Source: Breviolum minutum Mf 1.05b.01
Taxonomy: Eukaryota; Sar; Dinophyceae; Suessiales; Symbiodiniaceae
Reading direction: 5' to 3'
Assembly (NCBI GenBank): GCA_000507305.1
Contig: DF239552.1
Coordinates: 186,001 to 250,000 of the forward strand
DNA length: 64,000 nucleotides
Below the pieces are notes generated by a model. The model was not told the DNA's origin. It saw nothing but the letters and a program-made list of their open reading frames with translations, and did no database searches. A program made the position numbers and the translations under genes. The first letter of the stretch is position 1; every line of letters starts with the position of its first letter. Below are positions 56,242 to 64,000 of the stretch, one piece after another.

Positions 56242-56317
56242 CTCGAAGCAATCAGGTGCGAGTTTTGACGGGCGACGGAGGCACGTACGACGGAAACGTT
56301 TTGTGCGAAGGAACAAG
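56242..56317 (+). CDS. short Arg-rich exon
   Basis: Between GCCAAGCAG| and AACAAG|GTAAAG the frame reads SFDGRRRHVRRKRFVRRNK. The RRR-V-RRKR-W/F-VR pattern recalls the dysferlin C-type motif, but at this length that is only a suggestion. Confidence 0.4.
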
Positions 56318-57471
56318 GTAAAGATTCCTTTCCCACAACTTGACCTTACGTTCATATATGAAGATAGATTCGAAACATGATTCTGGTCTATATTATTATA
56401 TTCACTTCACTTGGTGTATTTTTTTTGATGTAGAGACCCTGAGATCATCATCAAAAAGCAGATGGAAATGTAATAAGTATAATATTTTTAACTTATATGA
56501 TATGTATTAATTGCATAACATATCCACATTACTACGCCACTTGTTTCAATCCCCAAAACATCCTTTCCTCCATTTTTTTTAATATACAGATGATATCAAC
56601 TCAAACCCTGACTACAAGCTTGTCAACTTGTCTTCAAGAATGATATGACTCGACCCTCATACCTTTCACCCCATGGGATCCCATGGGACCGTTTATGCAG
56701 GTTTGGATCCAATGCAGCCGCAGTCGTTGGCATTTTGGAGCTCTTTTTCAAGTGGGTGATGTTGCCCCAGGAGCACGTGATGAAGCTTCCTTGAAGTTGT
56801 GGCAGCGCTCGGTGCCATGGTTGCACTTTGTTAAGATAGCTCTTTAGCCTTGGGAGACTAATTTTGTTTTGGGGAGGGAAATCTGTTGAGAGGTGGCGTG
56901 AGATGTGAAAGCATTCTATATATATATATATATGTTTTTGTATATATACATACATGCATTTTCACACCCACGGTGTACCACGCCATACTCCATTCATTTT
57001 GATTTCAATTCTGCTATGGATCTGTTTAAGGAATTCACTCCACCTGACGTGTCAGGAATCATCCAAGGTAGATCGTCTCAACAGTGGCCATATTTGCACA
57101 GGCCAATGTAGTAACCTCTTTTTTGATAGACCAGCCATATAGCCATGGCAGCAACGATGATTGGAAGATTGGAATATGGTCCTTTGAAGTCTTGTTCGTT
57201 CTGAGAGGATGGTCACAGCTTTCCCTTCTCCCCCCTACGAGGTTTACACATCCTCGTTATCCTTTAGACCTTGAGGGAACTATATAGTACTGCCGGTTCA
57301 CGCCTAGCCTGAGCATTGAGCATATCACAACAAACTGCATATATATTTTTGGAGGAACATAGGAATCCCCAAGTTTTTGTTGCTTCTTCAAAACTGGTTG
57401 ACCAAAAAATATAAGTTACTGGTATTAGCCAGTAACATTTGCTCACAGCTCGTTGGTGTATGTCTCATCAG
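56318..57471. other. no firm gene
   Basis: A possible 37-base exon at about 57030-57066 (EFTPPDVSGIIQ, donor CCAAG|GTAGAT). TA run at 56917-56935. Nothing else accepted. Confidence 0.35.
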
Positions 57472-58560
57472 GTGGAGGAGTATCGTCCTGGAGTTGTGAA
57501 CCAACATGATGCTTTTGTTTTTTTCCTCAAGCGCTGCAAACAGGCCCGGGTGGGTTGATTGGGTACTGTACATGTCGTAATTCGTTGTTTGTTGAAAATG
57601 AAGACTCTCTATGGGTGGATGGCTCAACAAAATTGGGAATATCAGTGTGTAATGTTTAAGGACCAGAGATGTGTTGGTCTTATAATTAATCATATAATAT
57701 ACAGTAGATTTCCTGTGAAGAATGTGGCCCAGTCACGGGGAGCAAAAACCAGTGGAAGAAACGGATCGCTCCTCTCGTTGGGTGAATCCTCGTCCTTTAT
57801 GATTAGATCCTTTCCAGGCTTTACGAATCATACCTGTATGGTAAATGTACAGCAAAAACTGTCCCAGTTTGTATAAACAGTTCCAATTTGCAATTGCTAG
57901 ATCCCTTTCTCGATATCCCACACTTTGGTGTTTTATGTGTTTTGGAAAGCCCATCAGTCATGAGTCATCAGTGAAAGAAAATAGGATTGGATACCCATTG
58001 AAACTGGATTGTTTTGATCCATTTAGCTCAACTATAGGATTGGATTCTTAGGCGTAGCTGAACTGACGTTTAAAAATCAAAAAATCTACCAAACCATATT
58101 TACATGGTGGTTTCTTTTGGGGAATTCTCAACAAACATGATGATTGCATGTTTCTCACCCGCACTTTGAAACATGCACAACCCTTCCGTTTTGGTGCGAT
58201 GCGCGAAGGATAAGGAGGCTCATCAGCTTTTGCGTGAAGCTGTAGATGCGGATGAGACGGCCGCGGAGAAGATCTTCGAACAGAGACTGGTTTCATAGGT
58301 CTCATGGGAATGGGAAGGCGTGGGGAAGCATGCCAAAGCAACAACAGCCGACTTGAGCTTGTAATGTTCATAGAATGGAATCATTACAATGTGCTTCAGA
58401 CTGCTTTTTGGTTCCAGATGACCATGATACCTACCCTACCCAAGGGTTAAAGAGTTACAGTATAAGAAGACAACTTTTTAAGCAAAACGGCAAAGCAACG
58501 GTGTCATTTGGGTCGCCTCAAATGACCCCCATGAAGCTGCCTGGACCTTCACTACGCTAA
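57472..58560 (+). CDS. multi-exon gene fragment, unknown protein (exons 57472-57549, 57733-57840, 58209-58289, last from 58418)
   Basis: The first three exons are 26, 36 and 27 codons, all phase 0: VEEYRPGVVNQHDAFVFFLK (TCTCATCAG| to GCCCGG|GTGGGT); SRGAKTSGRNGSLLSLGESS (GTGGCCCAG| to TGTATG|GTAAAT); DKEAHQLLREAVDADETAAE (TGCGCGAAG| to AGACTG|GTTTCA). The last exon follows TTGGTTCCAG|. In the joined phase it ends after ten codons (TAA 58450). A different frame stays open to TAA 58560 (SYSIRRQLFKQNGKATVSFG). Which is used is unknown. No domain recognised. Confidence 0.52.
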
Positions 58561-59371
58561 GGATGCAGCAGTTGGGCGCCAATGGATTGGATATTTTGTT
58601 GAAGTTGGAGAAAGGTCCAGATATGAAGTTACCTGGCAGGAAGTCGACATGTTTTTTTTCAAAACTGACAAAGTTTTTTCAATTGCACATATATCTGAGA
58701 AACCTTTTTTTGTAACCTTGTTTCGTGTAGTCTTTGCAGGGCCAAAGCAGGCGCTGTAATTTTTCAGACGTTTTTTGAATGTGTTTTTTTTTAAAGTTTT
58801 CCGGGTCGAATCAGTTGTCGAAACTTCCACTACAGTCACGGTGAGAAACAGTACAAGCAATGATGTGCTTGTTGGCATTCTGATTGGTCGGGATGGGGTT
58901 GTCTTGAATCTGGACGGACTTCTTTTTTTCATCAAATGGTCAAATGGCGGATTTGCAACACTTGTGAAGGGATTTCGAGATTTGGACTCTTCCATCCCGA
59001 CCTGACGTTTGGTGACGTGATGCTGAGTTTCAGTCAAATTGGGCCCCTGTCCAGAAGCTTAGAAATTTGTGGTTTAGTCCATGGGATGGACTGTAATGGT
59101 TGGGATGAATCAACATGTGCAAGCAGAGAAACAATTAAATACTCTAATCTAATATACAACTGCATCTTGGACACTTGATATTTGATGCGTGTAGTATTAT
59201 TGGAAGCCACGATATTTATGTTGATCTGTCCTCCTGCTGTTGGCATTTGTTTCCTCATGCCACGTGTATCAGCAGCAGTATTGATATAGTCAGAAAATGT
59301 ATGAACAATGAACAGGTATAATCATGTCTATTGTTATTGATTTTCTAAATGCCATACCATCTGTATCTATA
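58561..59371. other. no supported gene
   Basis: No exon with paired splice sites was accepted here; reverse-strand frames have no splice support. Confidence 0.4.
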
Positions 59372-59600
59372 TACACCCCCGGAAAACTAACGGCTGGATA
59401 CCGAAAAAAAATGATGAACACCTTGGGAAAAAGGTGGGTTTGCTGCTTTAACTATGGCCATTGTTGGTACACCCTGGAAGATTAACATGGAAACCTGGAA
59501 ATGATGGTTTGGAAGATTATTTTCCTTTTCAATTGGGTGATGTTTAGGTTCCATGTTAATCTTCCAGGGTGTATCTATGTTAGATTTCTTGGGTGCTTTT
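59372..59600. repeat. nested MITEs (inner 59468-59573)
   Basis: The inner element has perfect ends ACACCCTGGAAGATTAACAT / ATGTTAATCTTCCAGGGTGT and TA on both sides. It sits inside an older element whose ends are ACACCCCCGGAAAACTAAC (59373) and CTATGTTAGATTTCTTGGG (about 59576). Confidence 0.8.
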
Positions 59601-59620
59601 TTTTATCTTATCAACTTCCC

Positions 59621-60188
59621 ATGGATCGCGGGACCTTCGCCAGGTTAAGACCCTTGGCCAAAGATGTAAGGCTTCAAATTACCAACCAATGGGCGGAGCA
59701 ACGTTGGACACAACTTCTAAGTGAAGATCGTATCAAAGCCGTGCCCTGGATACACTTGGTGAAAGTGGTTGGAGAGGTTGATGTTTTTTGGTGGAAGTGT
59801 TGGTGATTTTGAAGTACAAGTAACTTTAGATGGCTTACAGTAGGAACTTTAGCTACATGTTGCTGTAGCTTTAGATGGTGTCAAAAGAAATGTTTTTTTT
59901 CAAGGTTTGGAGCCAACACATCTTCACTGATGTTGGGTTTCCGTACATGTGGGAGCACGGAGCTTTCATTCTATGCAAGATTTCATCCATTTTCATCCCC
60001 ATATTTTTTTCCCCTTCGATTCGCGACACCCAAAAAATATCGTTTTGAAGTTCGGAAGTCAACGGTTGATGCTTTTGGATTGGAAGATATATCCCAAAGC
60101 TGTGGAAGGTCATTGGTTGTTATACCTTGCAGATACATTGTTTCTACAAACAACGGATAACGTGACATCACCCCAAATGGTGGTGTAG
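59621..60188 (+). CDS. candidate multi-exon gene, unknown protein (exons 59621-59776, 59905 on, 60051-60188)
   Basis: Possible ATG start at 59621: MDRGTFARLRPLAKDVRLQI, then EQRWTQLLSEDRIKAVPWIH, ending GGAGAG|GTTGAT after 52 codons. The second exon (TTTTTTTTCAAG|) continues in phase 0 as VWSQHIFTDVGFPYMWEHGA with an unclear donor. The third (CGTTTTGAAG|) reads FGSQRLMLLDWKIYPKAVEG, then HWLLYLADTLFLQTTDN, to TAG 60188. It starts about 20 bp after the nested MITEs. No domain recognised. Confidence 0.42.
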
Positions 60189-61641
60189 CAAGTAACCAAG
60201 CTTTCACATAGTCCATGTGCGATACAGGATTGGTAAGGGTTGAAAACCCTGTCACAAGGGTCACAACAACCATTGTAGATACCAATTTGCCCCAACAACT
60301 ACAACCAGCATGGAAACCTGTTCCTAAAGTCACCACATTTTGAAACATTTGGAACTGTAGTTCCAGGTCTTTTCATCTTGGCACCCCAACGGCATGGTGG
60401 GAATGTTTGCTCTCAACTGCAGTTTTTTTAGGTTTTCAACGTTGCACCTTGACTATAGGCAGTGTCAAACAAAAGGAAGCTGCAAATTATTTCAACAAGA
60501 TCCAGAAGCCACTTTTTTCGGTGAAACAAGTATTGCAGTTTCTTTGTTGAATGTTCATCAGGATTCTTGTTGCGACATGTGAATTTCCGAGTGTTTCTTC
60601 TTCTTCTTTCTTGTTGATTTTCTACGAGAAGAACTTCTCTTGTCAGAACTGAAACGAAATTTCGCGGGAGCCTCATGGCCAGCCGTGAAGAAGTTCCTGT
60701 GGAGCGAAAATGTTCTCACAACAGTGCCTGGGTATCAAAAACTTCCGCTTTAACTCGGAGTGCTCGTTATATAAATGTTAACTTTTCTTCGTTATATATG
60801 GTTATATACTGCAACTAGGGGGCCTTTCTATGTTTTTTTTACTATTGGAAAAGTGTTTGGTGATTTTATCTTAGAATTATACCCACTTGTGGGTCCTTGT
60901 GGGTCTAGTAGGTATGACTCTTTGCCACGGTCTCTCTCGCCCATCCTGGGCGTGACCCGAACAGGATGGAACGTGGATGAACGGGTGATGTGGGGATTTG
61001 TTTCAACCTAAGAGGGGCTTGGGTCGAGGATTGTTGATGTGTCATGTTTCAGGAAAAGAAACCTTTCTAATAATTACGTTGTTTTCTCTTATGTTTCTCC
61101 ATGTTTTAGGGATGAATCTAGACAATTTTATGTATGGCACATTTAAACCGAATAGATGGCTTTGTGGCAGTAGGTAGGGAATCCCCCCTCAAGAGGGCTG
61201 GTTGCCCAATTGCTGTCTCTTTTTTGTCAACTTGACTAGGGGCTGACAATTCAATGCTTGTGTTGAAGAATGAGCCATGACGAACTACGGGCAAACAAAT
61301 GTAAAGCTTATCTTGCTTGTTATAAGTTGTCTCAACGTGGCCAGAGGTTTTCTCCTCTTTTGCAGTTGTGTTGTTGCACCAAAAACGCACCACAAACCCT
61401 TGATTTCCGGTAGATTCTTTTGAACATGCAGCCAACATGTACATTGCCAATGGGCAAAGAATGAACTGGTCTTGGAAAAAATGCTGCCTGTTTTACTTAT
61501 TCAAAAATTGACTTATTCTTTCAAACGCCTTTTTTACGAAATGATGGGGCCCCATACAGCTGCTACAGCTTTATACATTATTTGAAATTATTTGTGTTTC
61601 ATTGTGGAATGCTTTCACCCACTAATAGTGGCAAGTGAAGG
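60189..61641. other. no supported gene
   Basis: No exon with paired splice sites was accepted; several open frames on both strands lack splice support. Confidence 0.4.
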
Positions 61642-61805
61642 TTGAGCTTTAGATTTGTTTGTCCAACATGGGCGAGTCGAGGTAGCAACTCCGAAGTGGC
61701 ACCTGCTTCAGCGGCATCCACGTCAGTGGCACCTCATGTTGTCCACTTGATAGCTGCAATGCGCATCTTGAACCCAGAAGCTTCGCTCAATCTACATGAC
61801 AGCAC
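61642..61805 (+). CDS. candidate coding segment, unknown protein
   Basis: Open frame with GC-rich composition, SEVAPASAASTSVAPHVVHL, then IAAMRILNPEASLNLHDSTA, running directly into the ACT microsatellite. Boundaries uncertain. Confidence 0.33.
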
Positions 61806-62010
61806 GGCAGTACTACTACTAGATACTATTACTACTACTACTTACTGTTACCATCACTAAGTACTGGTACTACTAATAGTGATGGTGCTAGCACTACTTT
61901 AGCTACTACCACTGCTACTAGTACTACCACTACCAGTGCTCCCACTAATACCAGTGCGACTAAGACTAAGACTGCGCCTGCCACTACTACCACCACCAGC
62001 ACCACCATAG
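61806..62010. repeat. degenerate ACT/CTA microsatellite
   Basis: About 200 bp of ACTACT units with frequent substitutions (ACTACCACTGCTACTAGTAC and the like). Confidence 0.93.
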
Positions 62011-62077
62011 ACTGCTGTCCCACATTTCAGCTACATTTATGCCGAATTGCCAATTGATTTTCTTCTGAACGGGCGGA

Positions 62078-62240
62078 TTGGGATTCGGCAGAAGTTGCTG
62101 TGTTGTCAAAGCCACCAGAAACTTGGACATCTTGGACGGGCAAGAGCCAGCCGCCACAAAATATCGATCAAAAAAAGAGCCCCATCTGCGGGCTGCGGTC
62201 AAATCACTTACCGGTGCTATTGATCATGCTAGCATCTTGC
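62078..62240 (+). CDS. candidate exon, unknown protein
   Basis: Near GGATTCGGCAG| the frame reads VVKATRNLDILDGQEPAATK, then HLRAAVKSLTGAIDHASIL. A second frame is also open. Donor not identified. Confidence 0.35.
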
Positions 62241-62701
62241 GTTTTTTTTCCACTCAAACTCCCGGAATGTATCTAAGCATTTTACTTCAGCGATACCAAG
62301 CCAACCAGGTTTTACACCACGTCACGCCGTCACGTCCCTATTACTCATTTCTGTCATTCAGGATTGTAGCCCCGCTCAGCTTGTACAGACAGGTTAATAC
62401 ATGTTAATACAACCTTCGAGCTGAACAGATTATTGAGCGCCAAAAATTTATTTATATGTGTACCACAAACCGGATATGCTCAGGTATCAATCAGCATTTG
62501 TAAGAGCGTCAGCTAGTGAATTAGATATAATTAGATTGCGTTTCTTGATGGTACTCTCATTGTTGACAACCATTGAGACGTGGGTCAAGTATGTTTTTTT
62601 GCACTAAATTAATTATGTATGTTTATGTCAATATCTAATAAGGCACAACTACTGTACTCCAGCTTTCTTTGGTTTGATGCATGTCAACTACCAGCCGTCA
62701 G

Positions 62702-62880
62702 GAAGTCCTACGTGTGACGTACGTCTACCAGGCCTTTAGGAATTGTGCTGAATCTTTCCGCCCGCGAGCGAGAAAGTTGTATCACTACAGCCGCAAAAGC
62801 GATGCTTTGATTGCACGAGATTTGTTGGTGTTCTTGCAGTTTGTTGCAGAGACAACACAAGTAGCCTGGTCTTCTTATAT
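62702..62880 (+). CDS. internal exon, unknown protein
   Basis: Acceptor CCAGCCGTCAG| and strong donor TTATAT|GTGAGT. It reads EVLRVTYVYQAFRNCAESFR, then KLYHYSRKSDALIARDLLVF, then LQFVAETTQVAWSSY. Basic then helical; clearly protein-like. No family recognised. Confidence 0.5.
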
Positions 62881-63802
62881 GTGAGTTACGTGTCAGTCAT
62901 ATATATTGTTGATAGCTATACGTATAGTAATTTTCCGGTGCATGCTGAATTGTTGGACGCCCAATGCGACACTGGAACCAGAAATCTCGTTAACTTTCAT
63001 TGGACGATTGTTGCTACACAGCTGGGGCAAGTGGGTTTAGGGGGATGTAGAACCTGATCAAGATATATCTTTATCACTTTCATGGCTGTTGTCCATTTGA
63101 CAATCCCAATTAGTGACCTTCTGATGCCTTGAATTGCTGCTTTTCCTTCCCCTGTTTCAAGAAAATCTGACTGTAGAAATCCAAGCTGAAAATCCCCTCC
63201 AATTTTACTGTGTTCTGTGTCTACTTAGTAACATTGGTGGGTGCTTCAGTCACTAGAAACAACCATGTGTTTCGATTGCGTTCAACCCATGGCCTTCGCG
63301 GAAAAAAACAAAGATGTCATTGTTCAGCTGAGCAGTTGACCAAAACAACTCTAGTGGACAATGGTTATGTTGTTGCGTGATGGAGATGATTGTTCTGGGA
63401 GAGCACTCCTATTATGTATATAATAATATTTTTTTACTGACTCAACCAATGGCTGGGCTTTAATCTGTTGGATTTTTCTGGGTTGTTGTATTTATTATTT
63501 ACATTTATGCGGACTCAACCAATGGCTAGGCTTCAACCTTTTGGATAGTGAAAGATATCTAATTTCATCTTGTATTGAAGGGGATTAGACTAGATTTGAT
63601 TTGTATAGATCATATGTTTTTCATTGGGATAAAGTGCTCCAACATCCTCCTGGACTTGTCAGGTAGAAGATTCAAACATAGTGATGCTGTTCAGCAAGCT
63701 TGCTGAGGTTCTATAAAGTTCTATACAATGGTTGGTTTGAAGTTTGTATGTTTCAGATGGGTAAAAACTTGAAACTAGCATTTCCTTTCAACCAATGAAA
63801 GG
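62881..63802. other. no supported gene
   Basis: Contains a short local duplication: GACTCAACCAATGGCTGGGC at about 63439 and GACTCAACCAATGGCTAGGC at about 63512. Nothing else recognised. Confidence 0.45.
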
Positions 63803-63909
63803 TACTGTTGATGAGAGAAATCCTGCACCAGTTGGTAGCTAGTTCATCCTATTACGTACAGAGGTTTATACATCCCAGGTGGTTAGCCGGATTTCTTCCC
63901 TTAACAGTA
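63803..63909. repeat. TACTGTTGATGG MITE, copy 2
   Basis: TACTGTTGATGAGAGAAATC at the left and GATTTCTTCCCTTAACAGTA at the right; interior as in copy 1 but more diverged. Confidence 0.88.
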
Positions 63910-64000
63910 ACATGAATTATTCTCTGAAACATGGCCCATGGCAAGGACAAGATTGCCACCTTTTGGTCTCATTCGTGGCATGGAAGTCGGTGGCAGAAGA

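Overview
The window looks like dinoflagellate nuclear DNA, probably from a Suessiales or Symbiodiniaceae type genome, although the sequence alone does not fix the species. The reasons are these. Genes are split into short exons with introns that carry transposon-like inverted repeats. Every exon I can support lies on the + strand, which fits unidirectional gene blocks. Miniature inverted-repeat elements (MITEs) and trinucleotide microsatellites are dense. There is one long uninterrupted gene for a single-domain voltage-gated channel with EF hands. No tRNA, rRNA, CRISPR or bacterial-type operon was seen. Layout: 0-8.2 kb holds sparse candidate exons (best at 3.6-4.0 kb), a TTG microsatellite with an assembly gap, and three copies of a CTAG-ended MITE. 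8.5-30.3 kb is a distinct zone packed with the octamer TAACATGG / CCATGTTA at intron ends. Its exons encode, in order, acidic repeated mini-exons, Lys-rich and unknown segments, a split OTU-type cysteine protease domain, an SAP-like domain, a coiled coil, an HTH domain, a DDE-type (pogo/Tc5/CENP-B-like) transposase, and an AP2-like segment. This may be one or more very large transposons whose own genes are full of introner-like introns. Inside the zone, small exon+intron units have been tandemly amplified at least four times. 30.5-35.6 kb holds the 3' parts of two ordinary GT-AG genes whose exon phases agree. 39.2-41.0 kb is the intron-free ion channel gene. 43.2-50.8 kb holds the 3' parts of at least three multi-exon genes of unknown function. 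51-64 kb holds further candidate exons among MITEs and microsatellites. Working together: the channel stands alone. The OTU, SAP, HTH and DDE exons are plausibly parts of mobile DNA. The MITEs outside the zone share their terminal consensus (ACCCCYGAAAACTAACATGG) with the introner-like introns inside it, so one family may have produced both intergenic MITEs and new introns. Most exon calls rest on open frame, splice sites and phase agreement read by eye; no alignment or transcript was available.
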